Shown in pieces: positions 16,554-24,247 of a stretch of DNA of 64,000 nt (the first letter of the stretch is position 1; every line of letters begins with the position of its first letter). Source of the DNA: Holophagaceae bacterium. Lineage in GTDB: Bacteria; Acidobacteriota; Holophagae; Holophagales; Holophagaceae. The DNA lies in contig JADKJH010000001.1 of NCBI GenBank assembly GCA_016722505.1, positions 186,001 to 250,000 on the forward strand, read 5' to 3'. A program made the position numbers and the translations under genes. The notes below the pieces were generated by a model. The model ran no database searches. It had not been told where the DNA came from and was given only the letters and a program-made list of their open reading frames with translations.

Positions 16554-17771
16554 TTAGTAATTTGAATGCACGTGATCGTGCCCATGGCACATCAAGGTGC
16601 AGGTGCCTTGACGAAGCCCGGTCTTTACGAAATCAACGCCTCCAACCGAGGATGGGGTCACTACCGAGCGGTCAAAACGGATCAGGGACGGATTTTCCCG
16701 TGAGCCATGGGGATCGTGGCAGGTGGCGCAGGCGACAGGTTCCCCCAGCCCGGCGCGCACCATGCCTGCGAGAACCGATCGAAGCCCCTGGGGCGGAGGC
16801 ACTGGCGAGTTCGTTGAGTTCATTGGGTTCGCTGGGGCCATTTTCCCCTGGTCGCGGCGGGCGGCTGCCCTGCCTGCCTGATGCTGCGAAGAGGCAGTGA
16901 AACCCACCATATGCTCCCGGTGGAGTGGAAAAGATTGGTTGTCCTCGATGGAGCGCTGGTCATGGCAGGTGAAACACAAATCATTCACGCTCTTTCCCCT
17001 CGTGCCCATGTCGCCCTCTTGGCCGAAAGGGGCCTTGAGCAATGAGGGGTAGCGGGAGGCATGCGGTCCCCGCGGACCCGATGGGTCAGGATTGTCATGG
17101 CAGGAAATGCAATCCAGTTTTCCCGAAAAGGTAGATGCGCGGAGGCTCGGAAGGTCCAAGCGGTCCTTCGCGGCGATGCCGATGCCATGTCGGGATGCGC
17201 CACCGGCACTGAATAACTTTCCGAAATCAGGCTCCCCGGAATTCAAGCGGACCGCCTCGGCTCCCGCATGGCAGCCGAAACAGAGCTGCGCCGTTGTTTG
17301 GGGCTTCACACCCGTGGGTTCGCCTCGGAAGTCGAACCCGGTCGCTCTGAGGTTGCCTTTCTCCTTACCGTGGGAATCGTGGCAGCCCGAGCAGCCAGAC
17401 TGGATGACTGTCTTGCGGCCACGTTCCGTGATCTTTCGTGAGAACGGGGTGGCTCTTTTCGGCTGGAGGCCTTCGATGTGGCTGGAACCTCCGCCCTGGG
17501 ATTCTCCGATATGCAGCGCGCCATCTAGCGAAGGGATGGCAGGATCTCCCGTATGGCATTGCAGGCAGATCTTTTCCCCCTGTTGCGTCAACAGCTTCGG
17601 GTTGCCTTTGGGGAGGCCGTGCGACCTATGGCAGCTTCTGCACGATTGATGGGCGACGGAAGTCTTCGCCTTCGGCAGTGTCCCTCTCACCTCCTCGCTT
17701 GCCCCAGCAAAGGTGCCAAGAGCTAGGCTAATGGAGAGTGCGATCGCGACCTGAAGACCCTTCCACGTCAT
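16554..17771 (-). CDS. Multiheme cytochrome c, 7 CxxCH plus one CxxxCH
   Basis: The 405-residue exported protein has a signal peptide (VAIALSISLALGTFAGA) and CRSCH, CLQCH, CSGCH, CFGCH, CISCH, CFTCH and CATCH. The C-terminus carries a variant CTLMCH site followed by a His-rich GHDHVHSNY tail. If CX3CH is used it binds an eighth heme. Spacing is irregular, with inserts of 40-80 residues that could supply distal His ligands. It overlaps the upstream porin gene by 4 bp (ATGA), so the two are translationally coupled. By analogy with porin-cytochrome conduits it is the likely periplasmic or outer-membrane electron carrier threaded in the porin; this is inferred. Confidence 0.85.
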   Translation of the reverse strand: MTWKGLQVAIALSISLALGTFAGASEEVRGTLPKAKTSVAHQSCRSCHRSHGLPKGNPKLLTQQGEKICLQCHTGDPAIPSLDGALHIGESQGGGSSHIEGLQPKRATPFSRKITERGRKTVIQSGCSGCHDSHGKEKGNLRATGFDFRGEPTGVKPQTTAQLCFGCHAGAEAVRLNSGEPDFGKLFSAGGASRHGIGIAAKDRLDLPSLRASTFSGKLDCISCHDNPDPSGPRGPHASRYPSLLKAPFGQEGDMGTRGKSVNDLCFTCHDQRSIEDNQSFPLHREHMVGFTASSQHQAGRAAARRDQGKMAPANPMNSTNSPVPPPQGLRSVLAGMVRAGLGEPVACATCHDPHGSRENPSLIRFDRSVVTPSSVGGVDFVKTGLRQGTCTLMCHGHDHVHSNY

Positions 17772-19561
17772 TCGGGGCCCGTTCCCCAGACAGCAACACT
17801 GTCGAATGCACGAGACAGGTCAAAGCTGATCTGTTTATTGATGATCCCGTCCCAACGCTGCCCCTGCTCGTACCGCACACGCACCGAGACCCTTCGGAAG
17901 TTCATGGAAGCGTAGCCTGAAAAAATGGAGCTTGATCCTTGCAAGTACCCTGAATTGCGGGTCCACGAGACGCCATAGAAAGCCCTGCCTAACCTAGAAT
18001 TGAAACCGGTTCCATAGTACGTGGTATTGCCAAGTTCGGGCAGCCCGCCAGGGAAGAATGGATCTAAGGACCCAAGTGGTCCGGTGGTGCGCGACTCCGA
18101 ACGGGATGAACCCATGAAGGCGTTCAAAGAAGAAGCGCCAAATCCGTAGGCGCCATTGATGTACAGCCTGCGTTCATCTTGGCGCTGGCCCGTGGTTTGG
18201 TATCCCTTGTCGATCCGCCAGTCCCCGATGGCAAGGAAATGGATGTGGTGGTTTACCCGGAGATCGCCGGTGACCTTGGCCCAATCAAGGCTGCCATTCG
18301 CATCCCTCGGCTTCAGGTGCCAGACATCCGCTGTGAAACCGATGCCCCCGCTCTGCCGGACCCGTCGCATGACCATCTGCTGGGCCAGCTCTGAGGGAAA
18401 GTATCCAGGGGGGTAGTCTTCCCGGACCCTGTGCTGGAAGACCAAGTCGCTGAGGCCGAAGAGGACCTGCTTGAGGACCGCCGGCAGATCGCCATCCCGG
18501 TAGATGCCCGCGTGAAGCACCAGGGAACCGCGGAAATCTGCCGAAGGACCGGTCGCAGCGACCCCAGAAGTCGAGGTGAGGCTGGCATCTGATGCGACCC
18601 GCCAGGTTGGGGAGAGCGCGTAGGATCCGCCTAGAACAGCACTGGAGCTGCGGGAGGAATTCAATCCGCTCGCAGAGGCTGAGACCCCGGCCAAGCTGCC
18701 GAACACAGACCAGCGATCCTTGGTCCAGGCCAAGGACTGGGCTACCTGGGCCATATTCTGGCTTGAAGTTTCGAAGGTCGAGCGCCGCAGCGAGACGGTG
18801 GTGATGCTGTTCCAAGACGAGCGGGCCAGACTAAGATCGGCGCCGATGGAAGCCTGCCGGGTGCCACCCGCATCGCCCACAGCGATGTAGGTGCGGAGCC
18901 AGTCTTGGCTGGTGAGGGGAGTGTCGGTCCGGGCGTACAACCTAGTGTTCACCCAAGCCGGGGCGCTGCCTTGCCCCTGAGCGTCCTGGGCACCCTGAGC
19001 GATGGTGTCGCGGTTCACTTCGAGGGTGGCGTAGGTCTTCTGGATTTGCTGCCGCCCGGTCAGGGACCACTGGGTCCAGGTCTGGTGAACACCCGCTCCC
19101 GAGGTGTCTCCCCGGCGGTATGACACATTCATGTCTTGAAGGGTACGGCCACGCCAGCCGAACGACACACCCATGGTGTCTCCCCTGGAGGTTCCGGACC
19201 CAAGCAGATCCGGAGTCTGGGAGCGCTGGAAATCGAATTTCAATCGGAAAGGGCGGTAGGGAAATAAGCTCACCTGCGCGCCATATTGCTGGATGCCCAC
19301 CGCGGAATCGGAATCGTGCCCGTAAGCAGCCCTTGAATACACGAGCGAACCGCTGAGGGCGAGGGCACCCAGGCGATAGGTCGCCACGGGCATCCCCAAG
19401 GTGAAGTCGTAGACTGCCTGGGAGTACGCCACATCCTGTTGGTCGCCCCAACTCCACTGGTCGTGGTGCATCCGGAAATTCTGGTTCAGCACACCAATGT
19501 CCTGGGCCGGCGCCGTTGAAAAGGCGCCCGCCAGCAGCACGGACAGAAGTGTGGCTCGCAT
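17768..19561 (-). CDS. Outer-membrane beta-barrel porin of porin-cytochrome conduit
   Basis: The 597-residue protein has a signal peptide (MRATLLSVLLAGAFSTAPAQ). Many alternating amphipathic strands rich in Tyr, Ser, Arg and Trp run to the C-terminus, which is typical of large outer-membrane barrels such as MtrB, PioB or OmbB. No heme motif is present. It sits between a tetraheme and a 7-8-heme cytochrome and overlaps the latter by ATGA, the classical layout of a trans-outer-membrane electron conduit. ATG 19561 is preferred to an in-frame TTG at 19585 because the signal peptide starts there. Family assignment is by architecture and context. Confidence 0.75.
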   Translation of the reverse strand: MRATLLSVLLAGAFSTAPAQDIGVLNQNFRMHHDQWSWGDQQDVAYSQAVYDFTLGMPVATYRLGALALSGSLVYSRAAYGHDSDSAVGIQQYGAQVSLFPYRPFRLKFDFQRSQTPDLLGSGTSRGDTMGVSFGWRGRTLQDMNVSYRRGDTSGAGVHQTWTQWSLTGRQQIQKTYATLEVNRDTIAQGAQDAQGQGSAPAWVNTRLYARTDTPLTSQDWLRTYIAVGDAGGTRQASIGADLSLARSSWNSITTVSLRRSTFETSSQNMAQVAQSLAWTKDRWSVFGSLAGVSASASGLNSSRSSSAVLGGSYALSPTWRVASDASLTSTSGVAATGPSADFRGSLVLHAGIYRDGDLPAVLKQVLFGLSDLVFQHRVREDYPPGYFPSELAQQMVMRRVRQSGGIGFTADVWHLKPRDANGSLDWAKVTGDLRVNHHIHFLAIGDWRIDKGYQTTGQRQDERRLYINGAYGFGASSLNAFMGSSRSESRTTGPLGSLDPFFPGGLPELGNTTYYGTGFNSRLGRAFYGVSWTRNSGYLQGSSSIFSGYASMNFRRVSVRVRYEQGQRWDGIINKQISFDLSRAFDSVAVWGTGPE

Positions 19562-19656
19562 GATCGCTCGATCCCAAGGCAGCAAGGGCAGAGAGGCAGA
19601 GAAAGGGCGGAGGAGGGAAGGCTCCCTCCCCCGCCCCTTAGATAAAACGGCTCAAA

Positions 19657-20370
19657 TTACTTGGTGTGGCACTGCAGGCAGAGGCCCGAAGCGGTCATGG
19701 TGTAGGCGAGGAAAGGACGCGTGCCCGCGGCCACGGTTCCCCAGTTGTGCACGTCATGGCACGAAGCGCACTGCACCTTGTTCGCGAAGAGTTTCACGCC
19801 ATTGGCTGCGAAGGTGCTGGGCATTTTCATGCCAGGATCCAGGGGAGCCGTGTTGCCAGCATTCATGTAGGTGATCGAGATCGGGTGGTCGTTGGTGAGA
19901 TCCACGCCCATCTTGGCGGTGCCAATGATATGTCCGGTCGCATCCAGCCCGCCGGCGAATGCCGTGTAGGTGATGGCGGCGACATCGTTGGGCAGGTTTG
20001 AAATGGCGCCGACGGCGAGGACGCCATCATGGCAGGAAAGACAAGCCAGGCTCGCGCCGGTGACGGTGGCATCCACCACGCCCTGCAGGTTGGAGATCGG
20101 GTTATTCGTGGTGTTGTACATCGTGAAAACCGTCGCGGTGGTCGAGTGGTTCCACAGGGGAATCAGCTGGGCCGCGATGGGCTGGCCGGCCACTTCCGAT
20201 GACACCGAACCGATGGCGCCATGGGGCGTGTGGCAGAACACGCAGGTCTGCGTGGTGTTCGTCTTGCCTCGGGGTCCAGTGGTGCTCAGATCATGGGGCG
20301 AAGCGGCGATCTGGCCCTGGAGCGCTGAAGCGGACACGATGGCCACCAGCGCGAAGAGAATGTGTTTCAT
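19657..20370 (-). CDS. OmcE-like tetraheme cytochrome c, candidate nanowire subunit
   Basis: This 237-residue exported protein has a signal peptide (MKHILFALVAIVSASALQG) and exactly four CxxCH motifs (CVFCH, CLSCH, CASCH, CLQCH). Between them are SPHDLS, CHTPHG, IPLWNH, CHDGVLAVG, DLTNDHPISITY and CHDVHN. Heme number, spacing and these segments agree with OmcE, the Geobacter tetraheme cytochrome that polymerises into filaments, as I recall it. ATG 20370 has GGAG 7 nt upstream. It follows the NHL gene after a terminator-like hairpin and precedes the porin. Filament formation is inferred; a monomeric periplasmic carrier is the alternative. Confidence 0.8.
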   Translation of the reverse strand: MKHILFALVAIVSASALQGQIAASPHDLSTTGPRGKTNTTQTCVFCHTPHGAIGSVSSEVAGQPIAAQLIPLWNHSTTATVFTMYNTTNNPISNLQGVVDATVTGASLACLSCHDGVLAVGAISNLPNDVAAITYTAFAGGLDATGHIIGTAKMGVDLTNDHPISITYMNAGNTAPLDPGMKMPSTFAANGVKLFANKVQCASCHDVHNWGTVAAGTRPFLAYTMTASGLCLQCHTK

Positions 20371-20384
20371 GGTGTAGCTCCTGG

Positions 20385-20409
20385 AAAAATCCTTCCCCGG
20401 TGGGGAAGG
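20385..20409 (-). terminator. Intrinsic terminator or attenuator between NHL gene and OmcE-like gene
   Basis: On the minus strand an 8-bp perfect stem CCTTCCCC-ACC-GGGGAAGG (20409 to 20391) is followed by ATTTTT (20390-20385). It lies between the NHL stop at 20437 and the cytochrome start at 20370. Partial termination would lower or tune expression of the downstream genes relative to the NHL gene. Confidence 0.65.
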
Positions 20410-20436
20410 GGTTGGGTTGCGATCAACAATCAACAA

Positions 20437-21525
20437 TCAATGGGCCGCAGCAGGAACAACCGCTGGAGCCTGGGCTGCAGGAAGGGAGAGGTACTGGAGG
20501 CGCTGGATGCGGCCATTCATCTCGTCGGCTACGTAGATGGCGCCATCCTTGCCGATGGCGATGCCAGAGGGAATCTGGAACATCCCCTTCGCCACACCGC
20601 CGCGGCCGACGAACGTAAGCAGCTGGCCATCCTGTCTAAAGACCTGGATATTGCTGAATACGGCGTCCACCACATGCAAGTTGCCGTCAGGATCCAGGGC
20701 GATGCCCTTGGGCCGCGCGAAGTTTCCTGAAACATCGCCCACCTTGCCGAAAGCCCGGACGAATTTTCCATTGGCGTCGAAAATCTGGATTCTGAAGTTG
20801 CCCGTGTCAGTGATCGCAAACCCGCCTCCCGGAAGGAAGGTGGCGAAGGTTGGAAAATTGAATTGCCCAGAGTCCGAACCTCGTTCGCCAATTTTTTTCT
20901 GGAGTTTCAAAGCTCTGTTGTAGAGCAGCACGGTGTGGTTGCCGGCGTTCACGACCAAGAGCAGATCCCGGGCTTCGTCCACCGCTACGCCCACTGGCCG
21001 TTTGAGCCCATCAGCCGGGCCGAGCCCTGTGAGCCTGTGGCCTTGCTTGTCGAAAATCGTGAGGGTATTGGTGGTGGTGTCGGTGGCATAAACGAACTTG
21101 GAATCAGCCGCAACTCCGGCCGGGGTGTTAAGCGCCGCTCCAGACACGGAGGAGAAACGCCACATGCGTTTGCCGATGGGGTCCAAGGCCACCACGCCCT
21201 GGCCAAAATCACCGACAAAGATCGTGCCCTTTTCGTCTACAGCAACGGAAATGGGCCGCTTGAGCCTCACCACATCTTCATTCTTCCCAGCCAACCGGTC
21301 GATGAAACTGCGGCGTTTTTTCGCCCCCACGTCAAATTCACTGCGGTACTCGGCGGTCCACTTGATCCGGGCGGGCGCGGGCGGCGCGGGCCACACTAAT
21401 TGCTCATTCGCGCTTTGCACCGGAGCGCCACCCTTTTTTTGCCCATGCAACGCGGGTGTGGCACAAACCAGCGACGCCACGAGTGCTGTGGTGGCTGCTG
21501 TCGTTGTAAAGCGCAACTTGAGCAT
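20437..21525 (-). CDS. Exported NHL-repeat six-bladed beta-propeller
   Basis: The 362-residue protein has a signal peptide (about residues 1-28) and roughly six NHL blades. Repeated signatures are PISVAVDEKGTIFVGD, PAGVAADSKFVYATD, PVGVAVDEARDLLLVV, GGFAITDTGNFRIQIF, PKGIALDPDGNLHVVD and PSGIAIGKDGAIYVAD. Such propellers are periplasmic or surface scaffolds, and NHL genes are common neighbours of extracellular cytochromes in Geobacter. ATG 21525 was chosen because the signal peptide starts there. It is first in the operon with the OmcE-like cytochrome and porin and is driven by the promoter at 21620-21682. Its role is probably assembly or docking, by inference. Confidence 0.85.
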   Translation of the reverse strand: MLKLRFTTTAATTALVASLVCATPALHGQKKGGAPVQSANEQLVWPAPPAPARIKWTAEYRSEFDVGAKKRRSFIDRLAGKNEDVVRLKRPISVAVDEKGTIFVGDFGQGVVALDPIGKRMWRFSSVSGAALNTPAGVAADSKFVYATDTTTNTLTIFDKQGHRLTGLGPADGLKRPVGVAVDEARDLLLVVNAGNHTVLLYNRALKLQKKIGERGSDSGQFNFPTFATFLPGGGFAITDTGNFRIQIFDANGKFVRAFGKVGDVSGNFARPKGIALDPDGNLHVVDAVFSNIQVFRQDGQLLTFVGRGGVAKGMFQIPSGIAIGKDGAIYVADEMNGRIQRLQYLSLPAAQAPAVVPAAAH

Positions 21526-21560
21526 TTCGGGTTTCCTAGGATTGGAACGTGAATCGGATC

Positions 21561-21579
21561 CTGATCGTCGTGAATGGCC
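21561..21579 (-). promoter_or_regulatory. Conserved leader block of the OmcE-like operon
   Basis: On the minus strand this reads GGCCATTCACGACGATCAG, matching GGCCATTCACGAATAATCAG at 24116-24135 in the leader of the second NHL operon. It lies 41 nt beyond the promoter block, against 40 nt in the other copy. The conservation inside an untranslated leader suggests a cis-acting RNA element or a second protein site. Confidence 0.55.
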
Positions 21580-21619
21580 GGACTGCGAAACGTAGCTCAC
21601 TCACCTGGCACTAACCAAA

Positions 21620-21682
21620 CTTGCGTCCCAAACCTTAAAAACAGATTAATTACCACTAAAAAAATGAGTGACCATCATCACT
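21620..21682 (-). promoter_or_regulatory. Promoter with CRP-like operator for the OmcE-like operon
   Basis: Read on the minus strand, a perfect palindrome AGTGA-TGATGG-TCACT (21682-21667) is followed by GTGGTAATTAATCTG and TTTTTAAGG, then GGGACGCAAG. A -10-like TAATCT (21648-21643) puts the palindrome near -39. The whole 63-nt block aligns without gaps to 24014-24076 on the plus strand at about 49 identities. The palindrome also lies 126 bp upstream of the divergent response-regulator start and could serve both directions. Confidence 0.7.
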
Positions 21683-21808
21683 TTCGGGTGTTGCACGGGT
21701 TTTTCACCCAATGTATGGCTTCGCATCCGTTGCCAATTATCCCGATACCATTCATCCAGTATTGATTCCGGCAACGGGTGGTTCATCCAGCGGGTGGCGA
21801 AGGATCCT

Positions 21809-22489
21809 ATGAGAATTCTCATCATTGAAGACGAAGCGAAACTCGCCCAGGTACTGCACAAGGGTCTCAAGGAAAATGGCTATATCGCCGATTGGGCGGA
21901 GGACGGCGAACTGGGGCTGCACATGGCGCGGGAAGGGAACTACGCTGCCATCATCCTGGATGTGATGCTGCCCAAGATGGATGGATTCGAAGTGCTGCGT
22001 GAGCTGCGCAAGGCCGGGAGCACGGTTCCCATCATGATGCTCACCGCGCGGAGCGGCGTGGACGACCGTGTTCTCGGGCTCGATCTAGGCGCAGACGATT
22101 ACCTTCCCAAACCTTTCGATTTCAAGGAGCTGCTGGCGCGGCTTAGGGCCGTCACACGCCGCCCTGCGGTGGAATTGCGCAATGTCCTGAAAGTGGCGGA
22201 TCTTGAACTGGACCTTCGAACCCGCGAGGTCAGAAGGGGTGGAGAGATCATCAGCTTGACCGCCAAGGAACTCGTTCTCCTGGAATACCTGATGAGCCGC
22301 AAAGGCCTTGCCCTGACCCGAGCCATGATCCTGGAAAACGTCTGGGCCACGGAGGATGCGTACGATGGCGGTTCCAATCTGGTGGAGGTCTACATCAATT
22401 TCCTGCGGAAAAAGATTGATCAAGGACATCCAGTCAAGCTGATCCAGACCCTCCGGGGTGTCGGCTATTCCATGCATGAGCCCGCATGA
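21809..22489 (+). CDS. OmpR/PhoB-family response regulator
   Basis: The 226-residue protein has a receiver domain (phospho-acceptor Asp51 in LDVMLPKMDG, acidic pair IIEDEA, Thr in MLTARS, Lys in LPKPF). A winged-helix DNA-binding domain follows (LTAKELVLLEYLM … VEVYINFLRKKI … IQTLRGVGYSM). ATG 21809 follows AGGA; in-frame codons further upstream add 47 residues unlike the family. It overlaps the kinase by ATGA. It is divergent from the OmcE-like operon and lies just before the second NHL-cytochrome operon, so those are plausible targets. Confidence 0.93.
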   Translation: MRILIIEDEAKLAQVLHKGLKENGYIADWAEDGELGLHMAREGNYAAIILDVMLPKMDGFEVLRELRKAGSTVPIMMLTARSGVDDRVLGLDLGADDYLPKPFDFKELLARLRAVTRRPAVELRNVLKVADLELDLRTREVRRGGEIISLTAKELVLLEYLMSRKGLALTRAMILENVWATEDAYDGGSNLVEVYINFLRKKIDQGHPVKLIQTLRGVGYSMHEPA

Positions 22490-23892
22490 TGCGATTCCCC
22501 CGGACTCTCCGATTCAAGCTCACGGTGTGGTACGGCATTGCCATGGTGATTGGCCTCTGCGTCATCGGAACACTGCTCTTCGTCCTCGTGCGGTACCACA
22601 TGATCCGGCACTACGACGACCATTTAAGGTCCAGAGGCGCTGCCATTCTAGCCATTTTGGCTGAGGAAGAAGTTGGAAAGGCGCTCACCCCAAAACAGGA
22701 GGAACAGCTCCGGCATTCGGGGAGGGTGATCATCACGGAACGGTTTGGAGATATGGAACGGGTCATCCATTCGCGAAGAGTGCAAGCCAACAGCCTGAAC
22801 ACCTGGATCAAGCCCCCATCCAAAGCGATTTTGACCACGCCTGAATTCCAACTCCACAAAAAGGGCGGTATGTACTGGCGGATTATTCTGGTTCCTTTCC
22901 AGCTAAGAGCTGGGGAACGGGGTGTCATCCGCATCATTGAGGATCTGGGGGATGTGCAGTCGATGCTGAGGAGGCTCCTGCTTGATTTCACGAGTCTGGC
23001 GATGATCGGCATCCTGGCCTCCTTCGCGGGTGGCTATTGGATTGTTGGCCGGGCTCTGGCACCCCTCGTCCACATCATTGAAAAGGCCAAAGAAATCGAA
23101 GCCAGCAGCCTCGATCAGCGCGTCCCGGACCACCAGATTGAGGGCGAAACCGGGATGCTGGCGGATACGCTCAACAGGATGTTCGCACGGCTCGAAACGT
23201 CCTTCGACGCCATGAAGCGCTTCACGGCGGATGCCTCCCACGAGCTCCGAAACCCCCTGGCCACCGTCCGCAACACCATTGACGTGAGCCTGGAGCAACG
23301 GCGGACTCCCGAAGAATACGAGGCCGCCATGCAAAGCATCGGCGAAGAAGTTGACCGCATACGCACCATTGTGGAGGACCTCCTTTTCCTGGCGAGGGCC
23401 GATACCAGCCGCGTGGTGATGAAACTGGCTCCCGTAGGGTTGGATCGCATAGTGGAAGCCCAGATGGAGGCCCACCAATTCCAGGCTCAGGAACGAAATA
23501 TCGAGTTGGGAATCCGTGGACTTATCCCCGATGAAATCCTGGGTGATGAACGCTGGCTGCATCAAGTGGTGGGCAACCTACTGGACAACGCCCTGAAATA
23601 CACTCCCGTCGGCGGCGCCGTTTCGGTCGAACTGCATCGGCAGAACGGAATGGTCCAACTCTTGGTCCACGATTCGGGTCCTGGCATTCCAGAACAAGAC
23701 CTGGGCCGGATATTCGAGCGGTTCTTCCGGTCTGACTCCTCCAGGTCCCGTGCCAACGTGCCGGGGGTTGGTTTGGGCCTTGCGATCGTGGCCTGGGTTG
23801 TAAAAGAGCACGGAGGGAGCATTGTGGCTGCAAACCGCCCCGAGGGCGGGGCTACCATTACCGCGGAATTTCCTAGGAATGCTAAGGCTTAA
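22486..23892 (+). CDS. HAMP-type sensor histidine kinase
   Basis: The 468-residue kinase has two transmembrane helices (about residues 14-36 and 165-187) around a periplasmic sensor of about 130 residues. A HAMP segment, a HisKA domain with phospho-acceptor His252 (DASHELRNPLATVR) and a HATPase domain follow. The N box (LLDNALKYTP), G1 (HDSGPGIPEQDLG), F box (FERFFR) and G2 (GVGLGLAIV) are all intact. The layout is CusS/heavy-metal-sensor-like, but no metal-binding residues are obvious in the sensor. It is translationally coupled to the response regulator. The signal could be redox, metal or envelope state. Confidence 0.92.
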   Translation: MMRFPRTLRFKLTVWYGIAMVIGLCVIGTLLFVLVRYHMIRHYDDHLRSRGAAILAILAEEEVGKALTPKQEEQLRHSGRVIITERFGDMERVIHSRRVQANSLNTWIKPPSKAILTTPEFQLHKKGGMYWRIILVPFQLRAGERGVIRIIEDLGDVQSMLRRLLLDFTSLAMIGILASFAGGYWIVGRALAPLVHIIEKAKEIEASSLDQRVPDHQIEGETGMLADTLNRMFARLETSFDAMKRFTADASHELRNPLATVRNTIDVSLEQRRTPEEYEAAMQSIGEEVDRIRTIVEDLLFLARADTSRVVMKLAPVGLDRIVEAQMEAHQFQAQERNIELGIRGLIPDEILGDERWLHQVVGNLLDNALKYTPVGGAVSVELHRQNGMVQLLVHDSGPGIPEQDLGRIFERFFRSDSSRSRANVPGVGLGLAIVAWVVKEHGGSIVAANRPEGGATITAEFPRNAKA

Positions 23893-24013
23893 AGCATGGT
23901 TTCGAATGCAATCCTGTTCCCATGTATTTCGGGCCATTTAAAGTTCCGCTCGATACAGGCTATAGCCCAGTCTTTGCTTAGGCCTTGATGGAAAAAAAGC
24001 TGAAAAAGCTAGA

Positions 24014-24076
24014 AGTGATCAAAGTCACGCACCTTCTGGGTGGTTATTAATCTGGTTTTAAGGTTGTGGACTCAAG
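24014..24076 (+). promoter_or_regulatory. Promoter with CRP-like operator for the second NHL-cytochrome operon
   Basis: AGTGA-TCAAAG-TCACG (24014-24029) is followed by GTGGTTATTAATCTGG and TTTTAAGG. A TAATCT -10-like element (24048-24053) places the palindrome near -39. The sequence is paralogous to 21682-21620 on the other strand, with the same spacing throughout and about 49 of 63 matching bases. The implied leader to the ATG at 24248 is about 190 nt. Confidence 0.7.
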
Positions 24077-24115
24077 TTGATATGGGCTAGGTACGCCACA
24101 CAGGCGCCCCGGGAA

Positions 24116-24135
24116 GGCCATTCACGAATAATCAG
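24116..24135 (+). promoter_or_regulatory. Conserved leader block of the second NHL operon
   Basis: GGCCATTCACGA followed by ATAATCAG repeats the leader block of the OmcE-like operon (21579-21561, minus strand), including a 12-nt identical core. The spacing to the promoter block differs by one base between the two copies. This is direct sequence evidence; its function is unknown. Confidence 0.55.
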
Positions 24136-24247
24136 TCCGTTCCATTGATTAATTGATCGGAAAAGGGTCCGCGAAATGACCAAGTGCCGCCCAATCATGA
24201 CAGCCACCGCCCAGGCGGTGTGAATAGGCCAATTCAGGAGGATTTGA

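Larger units (their letters stand above)
23893..24247 (+). other. 355-bp intergenic leader region
   Basis: This gap holds the promoter block (24014-24076) and the conserved leader block (24116-24135). It also has a 6-bp GC hairpin CACCGC-CCAG-GCGGTG (24205-24220) about 15 nt before the ribosome site CAGGAGGA (24235-24242). I see no gene in it. It does not fit the c-di-GMP (GEMM) riboswitch consensus that I know. Confidence 0.6.

Noticed and set aside
24077..24247. c-di-GMP/cGAMP (GEMM) riboswitch in the NHL leaders
   Set aside because: The GCACAGGGCAAACC and GGGACGCAAAGC consensus halves are not both present; only a GGGACGCAAG-like string occurs in one leader. The conserved leader is reported without a class.
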